From Clostridia bacterium (GTDB lineage Bacteria > Bacillota > Clostridia > Christensenellales > Christensenellaceae): DNA of 63,277 bases. Position numbers and translations under genes: made by a program. The first letter of the stretch is position 1, and each line of letters starts with the position of its first letter. Positions 13,169-21,462 of the stretch are shown piece after piece. Under the pieces are notes generated by a model. That model ran no database searches. It had not been told where the DNA came from and was given only the letters and a program-made list of their open reading frames with translations. Location: assembly GCA_017439085.1 (NCBI GenBank), contig JAFRTU010000014.1:1-63277 (forward strand), written 5' to 3'.

Positions 13169-13171
13169 AAA

Positions 13172-13783
13172 TCAGCCTTCCTTGTCTTCTCTGAGCTTTC
13201 GGGCAACCATCTCGGCAGCCTTCGGCAGTATCTTCCATTCAGCCTGTTCCATCACGCGTCTCTGAAGTATCTCGGGAGTATCACCCTCCTCTACCTCCAC
13301 GGCCTTCTGAAGTATTATCCTTCCGCCGTCAGGGATCTCGTTGACGTAATGGACCGTTGCTCCCGTGACCTTGACTCCGTATTCCAGAGCCTTCTCGTGC
13401 ACATGGAGCCCGTAATATCCCTTCCCGCAGAAGGAAGGAATGAGAGAGGGATGGACGTTTATCATCCTGTCCGCAAAAGCGGAGGTGAAATGCTCTGTCA
13501 GGATCCTCATGAATCCCGCGAGTATCACCATGTCTATCTTCTTTTCATGAAGAAGACCTATGAGCCTGTCCTCATACTCTGTCTGTGTCTCGGCTTTTTT
13601 CTTCCTTACGACCACAGCCTCTATGCCGTTGTTCCTGGCTCTCTCAAGAGCATATGCGTCCTTATTGTCCGAGACTACGAGCCTAAGCTCTCCGCTCTTC
13701 AGTATCCCCTTATGCTGAGCATCGATAAGAGCCTGAAGGTTCGTCCCTCCTCCGGAAACAAAAACAGCGATAGCCGTCAGCAT
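13172..13783 (-). CDS. purN: Phosphoribosylglycinamide formyltransferase
   Basis: Transfers a formyl group from 10-formyltetrahydrofolate to GAR, third purine step. 203 residues with the family's V-S-G-G-G-T-N-L-Q-A-L start, the catalytic N-V-H-P-S-L-I-P-S-F segment containing the essential Asn-His pair, and the downstream catalytic Asp in E-I-P-D-G-G. It overlaps purM by seven bases and is followed after three bases by purD, so translation is probably coupled. Confidence 0.96.
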   Translation of the reverse strand: MLTAIAVFVSGGGTNLQALIDAQHKGILKSGELRLVVSDNKDAYALERARNNGIEAVVVRKKKAETQTEYEDRLIGLLHEKKIDMVILAGFMRILTEHFTSAFADRMINVHPSLIPSFCGKGYYGLHVHEKALEYGVKVTGATVHYVNEIPDGGRIILQKAVEVEEGDTPEILQRRVMEQAEWKILPKAAEMVARKLREDKEG

Positions 13784-14811
13784 ATCACTGTTCCTTCGTC
13801 GGAAACGACCGTCTCACCTATGATGTACGGAGCGTCTCCTTCAGCGGAAAGAAGTTCCATGCATCTGTCCGCATCGTTTTTATCCACCACGAAGATCATT
13901 CCGATACCCATATTGAATACGTTGAACATGTCTCTCTCGGAGATGTTTCCCGTCTTCTGGAGCCAGTCGAACACAGGAAGGACCTTTATGGCATTCCTGT
14001 CTATCCTTGCTCCTATACCGTCTGCAAGGCTCCTCGGGAGTTTCTCGTAATATGCTCCTCCGGTTATATGAGAGATGGAGTTCACCTTTATCTCATTATC
14101 CATCAGGATACGGACCTGCTTGGCATAGATCCTGGTCGGGGTGAGGAGTTCGTCCCCCACCGTGCGTCCGAGCTCGGGAACATAGAGATCAAGGGGCGTG
14201 CCTGAATCCCTAAGTATCTTTCTCACGAGAGAGAATCCGTTAGAATGTACGCCACTCGAAGGGAGAGCTATGAGAACGTCACCGGCTTTCACGTTCCTTC
14301 TGTCAAGAAGCCTGTCCCTGTCTATGAGTCCGACAGTGAATCCCGCAATATCATATTCGTCATCAGGATAGAACCCGGGCATCTCTGCCGTCTCTCCGCC
14401 AATAAGTGCAGCTCCTGCCTGGACGCAGCCTTCAGCCACACCGGATACTATCTCGGCTATCCTCTTCGGATCGGTCTTTCCCGTAGCTATGTAATCCAGG
14501 AAAAGAACGGGTCTTGCTCCCCTGCAGATGACATCATTCACGCACATGGCTACGCAGTCTATGCCTATGGAATCGTGCTTATTCATCTCAAAAGCGAGTT
14601 TAAGCTTCGTTCCAACTCCGTCGGTCCCGCTTACGAGCACGGGTCTCTTGATCCCCGTGATGTCCAGTTCTATCGCTCCTCCGAAGCCTCCTCCGGAGAG
14701 CACCATGTCATTGAAGGTCCTCTGTACATGTTCCTTCATGAGTTCTATCGCCTTATACCCGGCGGTTATGTCAACTCCCGCCTCTTTATATGCATCACTG
14801 TAGCTCTTCAT
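13777..14811 (-). CDS. purM: Phosphoribosylformylglycinamidine cyclo-ligase (AIR synthetase)
   Basis: Closes FGAM to AIR using ATP. The 344-residue AIRS-type fold opens with S-Y-S-D-A-Y-K-E-A-G-V-D, then G-G-F-G-G, S-G-T-D-G-V-G-T-K-L-K-L-A, C-V-N-D and G-G-E-T-A-E-M-P-G. AGGTGAAG lies before its ATG. Four bases separate it from purF; it overlaps purN. Confidence 0.97.
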   Translation of the reverse strand: MKSYSDAYKEAGVDITAGYKAIELMKEHVQRTFNDMVLSGGGFGGAIELDITGIKRPVLVSGTDGVGTKLKLAFEMNKHDSIGIDCVAMCVNDVICRGARPVLFLDYIATGKTDPKRIAEIVSGVAEGCVQAGAALIGGETAEMPGFYPDDEYDIAGFTVGLIDRDRLLDRRNVKAGDVLIALPSSGVHSNGFSLVRKILRDSGTPLDLYVPELGRTVGDELLTPTRIYAKQVRILMDNEIKVNSISHITGGAYYEKLPRSLADGIGARIDRNAIKVLPVFDWLQKTGNISERDMFNVFNMGIGMIFVVDKNDADRCMELLSAEGDAPYIIGETVVSDEGTVIC

Positions 14812-14815
14812 ATCT

Positions 14816-16243
14816 TCACCTGTTTATCTCGTATCTGTTCTTTGCTCTGTCAATAGGGGTCTCTGTCGGATAATTGCCGTCGAAGCATGCCGTACAGAAC
14901 TCTTCAGGATTGGCGAATTCCGCTATCTCCCTTACGTCCTCAAGTCTCAGATATCCGAGGCTGTCTGCACCTATCATGTCACATATGGTACTTACGGAGT
15001 ACTTGTAGGCTATCAGGTGCTCACTGGAATCTATGTCTGTTCCATAGAAGCAGGGATAGAGGAAAGGAGGTGCAGAGACTCTCACGTGCACTTCAGTAGC
15101 GCCTGCGTCTCTCAGCAGCTTCACGATCTTCGCCATCGTGGTGCCCCTGACTATGGAGTCATCTATGAGGACGACTCTCTTGCCGCTCACCACTGAGGCA
15201 ATGGGGTTCAGTTTGATCCTTACCTTATCCTCACGGGATTTCTGTCCCGGGGAGATGAACGTCCTTCCGATATATTTGTTCTTTATGAATCCAATTCCAT
15301 AGGGAATGCCCGATTGTCTTGCATAGCCTATGGCGGCATCGAGTCCCGAATCAGGAACGCCTATAACCACGTCGGCATGTACCGGATGGGTCAGCGCCAG
15401 CATGGAGCCTGCCCTCGCCCTTGCATTATGAACAGAGCTTCCGTCTATCACGGAGTCGGGACGTGCGAAGTATATGAACTCGAATATGCAGGAGCTCTTC
15501 TTCACCTTTCCGCAGTGATCCTTAATCGACCTAAGGCCTCCGTTCTCGAATACCAGTATCTCGCCCGGTTCCAGTTCCCTCTCATACTCTGCGCCGACTG
15601 CTTCAAGAGCACAGCTCTCCGAGGCGACCACGTATGCCCCGTCTTCTCTCTTACCGAAACAGATGGGATGGAAACCGTGGGGGTCTCTAACGGCTATGAG
15701 CTTGTCCTTTGCCATCATGACGAGGGAATATGCTCCTTCGAGCCTGTCCATGGCCTTTGCCAGGGCCTCTTCGATGGAATCGGACCTGAGTCTCTCCGCA
15801 GTGATTATGTAGGAGATGACCTCTGTATCTGTTGTAGTGTGGAATATGGCTCCGCCAAGCTCCAGTTCTTCCCTGAGCTTGTCTGAGTTGGAGAGGTTAC
15901 CGTTGTGTGCCAGCACGAGGGTACCCTTGATATGGTTTATGACAATAGGCTGTGAATTTGCCCTGTCAGTGCTCCCCGTGGTGCCGTATCTGCAGTGTCC
16001 TACTGCCATGTCTCCCTCTCCGAGATATCTGAGTCTTCCGGGGGTAAACACCTGTTCCACCAGACCGACATCCGTATATGCTCTGATGGAGCCCTTGTCG
16101 TTCACTACTATTCCGCAGCTCTCCTGTCCCCTGTGCTGGAGGGCAAAGAGACCGTAATAGCAGGTGTCTGCCAGAGCTCTGTCACAGCCTTGGTTTTCGG
16201 CATATATCCCGAATACGCCGCATTCTTCATGTAAATTGCTCAT
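14816..16243 (-). CDS. purF: Amidophosphoribosyltransferase
   Basis: Commits PRPP to purine synthesis by replacing pyrophosphate with glutamine-derived ammonia. An Ntn-type glutaminase starts at Cys8, exposed after removal of a seven-residue propeptide (S-N-L-H-E-E before C-G-V-F-G-I-Y). The phosphoribosyltransferase domain has the PRPP motif V-V-L-I-D-D-S-I-V-R-G-T-T. Two C-terminal cysteines (F-C-T-A-C-F) resemble the Fe-S ligands of Bacillus-type PurF, giving likely oxygen sensitivity. 475 residues. GGGAGA precedes the start, one base after the purC stop. Confidence 0.97.
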   Translation of the reverse strand: MSNLHEECGVFGIYAENQGCDRALADTCYYGLFALQHRGQESCGIVVNDKGSIRAYTDVGLVEQVFTPGRLRYLGEGDMAVGHCRYGTTGSTDRANSQPIVINHIKGTLVLAHNGNLSNSDKLREELELGGAIFHTTTDTEVISYIITAERLRSDSIEEALAKAMDRLEGAYSLVMMAKDKLIAVRDPHGFHPICFGKREDGAYVVASESCALEAVGAEYERELEPGEILVFENGGLRSIKDHCGKVKKSSCIFEFIYFARPDSVIDGSSVHNARARAGSMLALTHPVHADVVIGVPDSGLDAAIGYARQSGIPYGIGFIKNKYIGRTFISPGQKSREDKVRIKLNPIASVVSGKRVVLIDDSIVRGTTMAKIVKLLRDAGATEVHVRVSAPPFLYPCFYGTDIDSSEHLIAYKYSVSTICDMIGADSLGYLRLEDVREIAEFANPEEFCTACFDGNYPTETPIDRAKNRYEINR

Positions 16244-16244
16244 C

Positions 16245-16955
16245 TTATTCTCCCATAAGGCGTCTCATGACTTCGTTATAAGCATCCTCCACACCGCCGA
16301 GATCCCTTCTGAACCTGTCCTTGTCCAGTTTCTCCTTCGTGGTGCTGTCCCAGTATCTGCAGGTATCGGGGGATATCTCGTCTGCCAGGACTATGGTGCC
16401 GTCGGCAAGCCTTCCGAACTCGAGTTTGAAGTCTATGAGGTCTATGTTGAGCTTTCTGAAATAGTCCTTGAGGACTTCGTTGACCTTGAAGGCGTAATTC
16501 TTGATGGTCTCAATCTCTTCCTTTGTAGCGAGCTTGAGAGCCAGTGCATGATACTGGTTTATAAGGGGATCTCCGAGAGCGTCGTTCTTGTAGGAGAACT
16601 CAATCGTCGGCTCCTCGAACACTATTCCTTCCTCAACGCCATAGTTCTTTGCGAAAGAACCGGCGGAAACGTTCCTTATGATGACTTCAAGAGGCACTAT
16701 GGATACCTTCTTTACGAGGGTCTCCCTGTCCGAGAGCTGCTCCACATAGTGGGTGGGCACTCCGTGCTTCTCAAGAAGCTGCATGAGCATGTTGCTCATC
16801 TTGTTGTTGATGATGCCCTTACCAACTATCGTGCCCTTCTTAAGGCCGTTGAATGCAGTGGCATCGTCCTTGTACTCAACTATAACGAGAGCTTCGTCAT
16901 CTGTCTTAAAGACTTTCTTTGCTTTTCCTTCATAGATCTGTTCGAGTTTCTTCAT
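16245..16955 (-). CDS. purC: SAICAR synthase
   Basis: Joins aspartate to CAIR with ATP. About 236 residues with the canonical [16 protein letters not shown] start, T-A-F-N-G, R-N-V-S-A-G-S and the D-F-K-L-E-F-G segment. The ATG at 16953-16955 sits six bases after GGAGGG; an ATG two codons earlier overlaps the purE stop (ATGA) but touches the ribosome site directly. It lies between purE and purF. Confidence 0.97.
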   Translation of the reverse strand: MKKLEQIYEGKAKKVFKTDDEALVIVEYKDDATAFNGLKKGTIVGKGIINNKMSNMLMQLLEKHGVPTHYVEQLSDRETLVKKVSIVPLEVIIRNVSAGSFAKNYGVEEGIVFEEPTIEFSYKNDALGDPLINQYHALALKLATKEEIETIKNYAFKVNEVLKDYFRKLNIDLIDFKLEFGRLADGTIVLADEISPDTCRYWDSTTKEKLDKDRFRRDLGGVEDAYNEVMRRLMGE

Positions 16956-16957
16956 GG

Positions 16958-17458
16958 TCATCCCTCCGTATTGTATTTTTCACTTATTTCCCTGTCTTTT
17001 TCAAGGACCGATCTTCTGAAATCAGCCCTGTCCTTAATGAGTTTTTCTGCCAGCCCTTCGTCCTGGAGCGCAAGTATCTCCATAGCGAGGATAGCTGCAT
17101 TCCTCGCGCCGTTGACGGCCACCGTTGCCACCGGGATGCCAGGAGGCATCTGTACGGTCGACAGGAGCGCGTCCATACCGTCAAGCTCTGTGGAACTCAC
17201 CGGAAGCCCTATCACGGGAAGAGTACTATTTCCTGCAAACACTCCTCCTAGATGAGCAGCCTTACCCGCTGCACAAATCATAACCCCAAATCCATTGCCC
17301 TTTGCGTTCTTCGCAAACTCCACAGCCTCATCCGGAGTCCTGTGGGCAGAGAGCACATGGACCTCGAAAGGCACGCCGTGTTCCCTGAGTTCAACGATGC
17401 ATTTTTCCACTACGCCAAGGTCACTGGCACTTCCCATTACTACTGCAACTTTCTTCAT
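16958..17458 (-). CDS. purE: PurE, AIR carboxylase / N5-CAIR mutase
   Basis: Carries the carboxylation step from AIR towards CAIR. 166 residues with [21 protein letters not shown]-x-A-A-H-L-G-G and [22 protein letters not shown] precedes the ATG. It is the first gene of the operon. No purK (N5-CAIR synthetase) lies next to it, which is common in CO2-rich anaerobes; whether this PurE uses CO2 directly or needs a distant PurK cannot be settled from sequence. purB and purH are also not in this window. Confidence 0.95.
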   Translation of the reverse strand: MKKVAVVMGSASDLGVVEKCIVELREHGVPFEVHVLSAHRTPDEAVEFAKNAKGNGFGVMICAAGKAAHLGGVFAGNSTLPVIGLPVSSTELDGMDALLSTVQMPPGIPVATVAVNGARNAAILAMEILALQDEGLAEKLIKDRADFRRSVLEKDREISEKYNTEG

Positions 17459-17739
17459 GGCAATCCTCCTGAAAACATATAAACTCTACCATATTATATT
17501 AAAACAAGTCAAAAGAATGGTTCGCCAAAATCCGAATGATAGTCGAATATAAAGCCTTAAATTGCGTATTTTGTGCCGAATTTATCAGTTGTTTCCCTTT
17601 CCTATTTTCCAAGGCCGAAAATCAGGTCTTTCAATGTACCGAAACGGGGTTTCCACCATGGTTTTATCTTTCCGCCTGTCATCTCTGTCATATTTTATGG
17701 TAATATAGATGCAACAGGTACGAAGGAAAGGAGGCCCTC
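17459..17739. promoter_or_regulatory. Divergent control region between purE and the DtxR-type regulator
   Basis: 281 bases. On the minus strand TATAAT (17493-17498) precedes purE. CCGAA occurs on the plus strand at 17532, 17576, 17615 and 17639, with CGAA at 17544, and an opposing TTCG at 17521. The segment AAATCCGAATGAT matches 11 of 13 positions of the Gram-positive PurR box, but its partner is weak and in the opposite arrangement to the Bacillus sites. An AAAGGAGG ribosome site at 17727 serves the plus-strand gene. Confidence 0.4.
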
Positions 17740-18120
17740 ATGAATATCTACGAATCAGCAGAAGACTATCTTGAGACCATACTCATACTCAGCACCGTAT
17801 CCTCTGACGTCAGGAGCATAGACATAGCTACCGAGATGGGATTCTCAAAACCCAGTGTCAGCAGGGCCATGAAGAATCTGAGGGAGAACGGATACATACT
17901 CATGGACGAAAAGGGCCTGATCACCCTGACCGAATCCGGCAAGGAGATCGCCGAAAGGATCTACGAGAGACACAAGTTTTTCACTGACGCTCTGATCGCC
18001 ATAGGAGTAGATCCCGACGTTGCTGTTAGGGACGCCTGCAGGATCGAACATGACCTCAGCATAGAATCCTTCGAAAAGATAAAGGAGCATGTCTTAAAGA
18101 TGAAAGAGCTCCAGAAATGA
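17740..18120 (+). CDS. DtxR/MntR-family metal-dependent transcriptional regulator
   Basis: A 126-residue protein that opens with the family's M-N-I-Y-E-S-A-E-D-Y-L-E-T-I helix, then a winged helix-turn-helix with V-R-S-I-D-I-A-x-E-M-G-F-S-K-P-S-V-S-R-A-M. The second domain carries E-R-H-K-F-F and C-R-I-E-H-D-L-S, which provide metal ligands (Cys/Glu/His) and the dimer interface. It lacks the SH3-like third domain of DtxR, so it is MntR-sized. Members sense Mn(II) or Fe(II) and repress metal uptake. No transporter lies beside it, so its targets are elsewhere or include its own promoter. Confidence 0.9.
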   Translation: MNIYESAEDYLETILILSTVSSDVRSIDIATEMGFSKPSVSRAMKNLRENGYILMDEKGLITLTESGKEIAERIYERHKFFTDALIAIGVDPDVAVRDACRIEHDLSIESFEKIKEHVLKMKELQK

Positions 18121-18133
18121 CTATAGAACGTTG

Positions 18134-18163
18134 AAAAGGGCTTTCTTGATGAAAGCCCTTTTT
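18134..18163. terminator. Bidirectional terminator
   Basis: AAAAGGGCTTTC / GAAAGCCCTTTT stem (18134-18145, 18151-18162) with a five-base loop and a T run on the plus side and TTTT on the minus side, between convergent genes. Confidence 0.85.
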
Positions 18164-18166
18164 CTT

Positions 18167-19261
18167 TTACTTTATCACCGCGTTATCTTCAACGATGTCG
18201 AACACTTTTTCCTGGAGTATCGCATATTCGATGTTCTCCTTGCCGTAGTATTCTTCAAAAGATGATCCGTAGGATGCCTGAAAAGCCTCCTCGCTGTCAA
18301 ATCCCATGCTCTTTATGAGTTTTTGTTTCTCATTTTCATATTCTTCCTTGGAGAGTTTGATCTTCTCCTTCTGGATGATGGCTCTTATTATTACCTCGTC
18401 TCCGATCTCGGTATATGCCATGTCATTCACCGCGGCTCTGAAATTCTCTTCGTCCATCTTGTAATACTCCTTCAGGAATTCTCCGAACTCCATCCCGGTG
18501 TATGCCGCCATGTTCTCGTAATATGAGATGCAGTCACTGACATAGCTCTCGATCTTTCCCTCAGGATATGAGAGGATCTTGCACCCTTCCCTCACCTTTT
18601 TCCACAGGTTCTGGAACTGCTGGTTCTTGGCTTCAGTCTCCGCATCTCCCACGAGGCTCTCCTTCTTTGCCCTCTCGTATTCCTCTATGGACGCCATCCC
18701 TAGTTTGTCCTTTGCATATGTCTCGTCATATTCGGGAAGGATCGCCTCATATACTTCACTTACTGTGATCACGAAGCTGGCGTGCTTGCCCTTCAGTTCC
18801 TCGTCTCTGTAATCATCCGGAAAATCGACCTCGACGGTCTTTGTCTCGCCTGCCGACATTCCGACTATACCTTCTTCGAATCCCGATATATATTGGCCGA
18901 GTCCCAGCACTATCTCCTCGCCTGAAGCGCTTCCGTTCTCGAATGCCGCTCCGGCGATATAACCTGCATAATCGGCAACGACGATGTCACCCATCTGTGC
19001 AGGTCTGTCGACTTTGTTTATCTCGGCATAGTTATATCTCTCGCTCTGTATGGCAAGCCGTATCTCTTCCTCGGTGATCTCCCTGGGAACGACCTTCTCA
19101 ACTTCTACTCCTCTGTATTCTCCAAGCTCTACCATCTTCAGATAATTGATGGTCCTGTCCCGGAAGGGTTTCAGAAGATCCTTCCCTTCTGTCGAGCATG
19201 AGCAGAGCAGCGTCAGGAGCAGGATCGCTGCCAGCACTACTAACAGTGTTCTCTTTTTCAT
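18167..19261 (-). CDS. Trigger-factor-like peptidyl-prolyl isomerase lipoprotein
   Basis: 364 residues. A signal peptide M-K-K-R-T-L-L followed by a hydrophobic run ends in a lipobox with Cys20 or Cys22 (L-T-L-L-C-S-C), so it is anchored outside the membrane. An FKBP-like domain (about 85-175) reads D-I-V-V-A-D-Y-A-G-Y-I-A-G, L-G-x-G-Q-Y-I-S-G-F-E-E-G-I-V-G-M, F-P-D-D-Y. The rest is a helical trigger-factor C-domain-like arm; the ribosome-binding N-domain of true trigger factor is absent. It probably folds exported proteins at the cell surface, like PrsA in other Gram-positives. A striking palindrome overlaps its promoter. It is not clearly in an operon with the mgtC-like genes 102 bases upstream. 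Confidence 0.88.
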   Translation of the reverse strand: MKKRTLLVVLAAILLLTLLCSCSTEGKDLLKPFRDRTINYLKMVELGEYRGVEVEKVVPREITEEEIRLAIQSERYNYAEINKVDRPAQMGDIVVADYAGYIAGAAFENGSASGEEIVLGLGQYISGFEEGIVGMSAGETKTVEVDFPDDYRDEELKGKHASFVITVSEVYEAILPEYDETYAKDKLGMASIEEYERAKKESLVGDAETEAKNQQFQNLWKKVREGCKILSYPEGKIESYVSDCISYYENMAAYTGMEFGEFLKEYYKMDEENFRAAVNDMAYTEIGDEVIIRAIIQKEKIKLSKEEYENEKQKLIKSMGFDSEEAFQASYGSSFEEYYGKENIEYAILQEKVFDIVEDNAVIK

Positions 19262-19280
19262 AACGGTTCCTTAAATCATT

Positions 19281-19314
19281 GATGGATATGGAGTGATTAT
19301 ACTCCATATCCATC
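19281..19314. promoter_or_regulatory. Perfect 14-bp inverted repeat around a -10 box (candidate operator)
   Basis: GATGGATATGGAGT and ACTCCATATCCATC flank a six-base loop. On the minus strand the centre reads TATAAT (19296-19301), about 35 bases before the lipoprotein start. No T run follows on either strand, so it does not look like a terminator. A dimeric repressor sitting on the -10 box is a natural reading. Confidence 0.6.
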
Positions 19315-19363
19315 AGCCATAGATTACGATATTATACCCAAATTATAAACTATCGGTGAATTA

Positions 19364-20086
19364 CTAGACAGACTTCACCATGTTCTCGTCGTCGAGCAGC
19401 ATCTCCTCCACGTCATATACGCCGGGAAGAGACTTTATATACCTTATCAGCTGAGCGTGATCGTACCTGTATTTCGGTCTGATGGTCAGTACCGCAGTAT
19501 ACTCCGAATACTCGGTATCAGTGGAGACAGCTACAGAAAGATTGCTTATCGAAAGCCTGTTGTCCTTGCAGTATCTCATCACACTGTCAAGAGCTTCTTT
19601 CTTCTGGTATGTCAGCAGGAGCTGGAAGTCTTTGCTGTGCCTTATATGCTTCTCAAGGAAAGCGAACAGTGTCTGTGTGATCATCATGAGAGCTGTTGCG
19701 GTTAGGGCTCCCTCATAAAAGCCTGCTCCGCATGCCAGTCCTATGATACCAGATGTCCAAAGGCCTGCTGCGGTGGTAAGTCCCCTTACCGTATACTGTT
19801 TGGTGACGATTATTGTGCCCGCTCCTATGAAGCCAAGCCCGGAAACGACCTGTGCTCCGAGTCTTGATATATCTGCCGGTACCTTTGCATCGAGGTACAG
19901 GTATATTCCTGTCATGGCGGCTATGCTTGCCGCAAGCGCCACCAGGATATGGGTCCTGAACCCCGCTGACCTGTTCTTGTATGACCTTTCTATTCCTATG
20001 ATTCCCCCGCAGAGTGCTGCGAAGAACATTCTCCAGAACACGGATGAAAAGCTCACTGCCCTTATTCCGTCAAAAATCGATATCAT
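19364..20086 (-). CDS. MgtC/SapB-family membrane protein (second of a tandem pair)
   Basis: 240 residues. Four or five membrane segments occupy residues 10-145, with the family core G-G-I-I-G-I-E-R-S-x-K-N-R-S-A-G-F-R-T-H-I-L-V-A-L, S-R-L-G-A-Q-V-V-S-G-L-G-F-I-G-A-G-T-I and R-G-L-T-T-A-A-G-L-W. A soluble ACT-like tail follows (150-240). MgtC proteins act in magnesium homeostasis and cell-envelope physiology, in some bacteria by inhibiting ATP synthase. It follows a paralogue after 13 bases, with AAGGAGG before its ATG. Confidence 0.9.
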   Translation of the reverse strand: MISIFDGIRAVSFSSVFWRMFFAALCGGIIGIERSYKNRSAGFRTHILVALAASIAAMTGIYLYLDAKVPADISRLGAQVVSGLGFIGAGTIIVTKQYTVRGLTTAAGLWTSGIIGLACGAGFYEGALTATALMMITQTLFAFLEKHIRHSKDFQLLLTYQKKEALDSVMRYCKDNRLSISNLSVAVSTDTEYSEYTAVLTIRPKYRYDHAQLIRYIKSLPGVYDVEEMLLDDENMVKSV

Positions 20087-20099
20087 GTGCTTTTCCTCC

Positions 20100-20834
20100 T
20101 TATGAGATCAGTTCTCTCGTGCCGAATACACAAGGGAGTTCGGCTATTGACGAGATCATTGACGAGTGGGAGCTGTTCTCCTTACTGAGTTTGAGCGTGA
20201 ATATCGCAGACGGGAAATGATCTCCTGTCTTCTCGCTCCTCTCTATATCTATGTTGTATATGGTAGCTCCTTCCCTGTTGATGACCTCCCTCACCTTATC
20301 TATATCGTCAAGAGAGTTGAACTCGACCCATATCGTAATGTGTCTCATCCTCCTCTTGAACTCGACTTCCATCGGCTGAATGATCTCCATCGTGCAGAGT
20401 ACTCCGGCAAGAGCAAGGAACACACACTCATAGAAGCCCGCTCCGCAGGCTATTCCTATGCATGCGTTCGCAAAGAGTCCCACGGCCGTAGTAAGCCCCG
20501 AGACCTGCATGTGAGCTCCGGCTATTATGGTACCGGCTGCCAGGAAGCCAATGCCCTGTACCACCTGTGTTGAGAATCTCGAACCGTCGAACTTGAGGTC
20601 CGGAAGCCCTTCTATGAGGCTCCAGTCCCCTTTCAGCATCGCATTCTCATACATGGCTATGAGCATCGTAAGGGCAGCTCCTATGCACGTGAGCATGTAT
20701 GTGCGGAGTCCTGCGCTCTGTTTCTTCTTGGCTCTTCCGTACCCTATCACTGCGCCGGATATGAGCGCAAGGACGAGCCTGAAGCATACGGAAACATAGT
20801 TGAACTCCTTCAGATATCCTAAAACCTTATCCAT
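20100..20834 (-). CDS. MgtC/SapB-family membrane protein (first of a tandem pair)
   Basis: 244 residues with the same architecture as its neighbour: membrane core with S-G-A-V-I-G, K-K-Q-S-A-G-L-R-T-Y-M-L-T, S-R-F-S-T-Q-V-V-Q-G-I-G-F-L-A-A-G-T-I and S-G-L-T-T-A-V-G-L-F-A, then an ACT-like tail. The two share the motif order but have clearly diverged, so the duplication is old or the two were assembled to form a heteromer. The ribosome site before the ATG at 20834 is weak. Confidence 0.9.
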   Translation of the reverse strand: MDKVLGYLKEFNYVSVCFRLVLALISGAVIGYGRAKKKQSAGLRTYMLTCIGAALTMLIAMYENAMLKGDWSLIEGLPDLKFDGSRFSTQVVQGIGFLAAGTIIAGAHMQVSGLTTAVGLFANACIGIACGAGFYECVFLALAGVLCTMEIIQPMEVEFKRRMRHITIWVEFNSLDDIDKVREVINREGATIYNIDIERSEKTGDHFPSAIFTLKLSKENSSHSSMISSIAELPCVFGTRELIS

Positions 20835-20905
20835 ATGTATTCCCTGTTTCGTGTATTGGAAAGCAATTCTATTATGCTTGATTTATCGCCGGAGCACAAG
20901 AAAAA

Positions 20906-20924
20906 CATGCCCGAAAAGGGCATG
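20906..20924 (-). terminator. Terminator after the GNAT gene
   Basis: On the minus strand CATGCCC TTTTC GGGCATG is followed by TTTTT. Confidence 0.75.
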
Positions 20925-20935
20925 AAAAGGGTACT

Positions 20936-21430
20936 TTACGCTTCCTGGCATTCAGGTCCCGGAGTCGTGAAAGAGAGCACCTCCTCCACGTTAGAGATCC
21001 TGGTCTTCACCGGTGTGTAACGTGCAGCCACGCTGTTCCAGAGCTCTGCAGCCTTTCCGTTCAGAATGTTGTACTTTATCTCCCATCTTCCCGGATATTC
21101 TGTAAATAGGAGTTCCGCTGTGCGCCTCGCTATCCCGTGTCTCCTGTATCTCGGATATATGGTGAATTCAGCCATGGCGTGGTCTATCTCATCTCCGAGG
21201 TGAGAATACCTGTTCAGCATCACGAATCCGACTTCCCTGCCGCATTCATTGATATAGAAAGCCTTTCTGTCCGGACGGCCTTCGAAATACAGATCGAAAT
21301 ATCCGTAATGATAGTTCCCCTCCTCGTCCATGGGATCGTCGTAGAACTGGGTCATCTCATACAGATACTTCTGGTTTATATTGAAAAACCTTTTCCTGTC
21401 GGTCACTTCGATCAATTCTATCATTTTCAT
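20936..21430 (-). CDS. GNAT-family N-acetyltransferase
   Basis: About 164 residues. The acetyl-CoA site is visible as A-E-F-T-I-Y-P-R-Y-R-R-H-G-I-A-R-R (R/Q-x-x-G-x-A type), preceded by V-G-F-V-M-L-N-R-Y. Substrate unknown. The first plausible ATG is at 21430, but a second at 21424 is equally possible and neither has a clear ribosome site, because a hairpin lies immediately upstream. It follows nrdD by about 30 bases on the same strand and may be read by leakage through that hairpin. Confidence 0.8.
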   Translation of the reverse strand: MKMIELIEVTDRKRFFNINQKYLYEMTQFYDDPMDEEGNYHYGYFDLYFEGRPDRKAFYINECGREVGFVMLNRYSHLGDEIDHAMAEFTIYPRYRRHGIARRTAELLFTEYPGRWEIKYNILNGKAAELWNSVAARYTPVKTRISNVEEVLSFTTPGPECQEA

Positions 21431-21435
21431 CAAAC

Positions 21436-21457
21436 AGGCCCGGGGGTTCCCGGGCCT
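21436..21457 (-). terminator. GC-rich hairpin after nrdD
   Basis: Perfect stem AGGCCCGGG / CCCGGGCCT closing on GGTT, between the nrdD stop and the GNAT start. On the minus strand it is followed only by GTTTGATG, so termination may be partial; it could also hide the GNAT ribosome site. Confidence 0.6.
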
Positions 21458-21462
21458 TTATC

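Noticed and set aside
16164..17255. 363-codon plus-strand reading frame opposite purF, purC and purE
   Set aside because: Shadow of three clear purine genes; no ribosome site and no domain.
17521..17540. Definite PurR box pair before purE
   Set aside because: One half matches 11/13 but the partner only 9/13, and the orientation (TTCG then CGAA) is opposite to the known paired boxes; kept only as a weak site.
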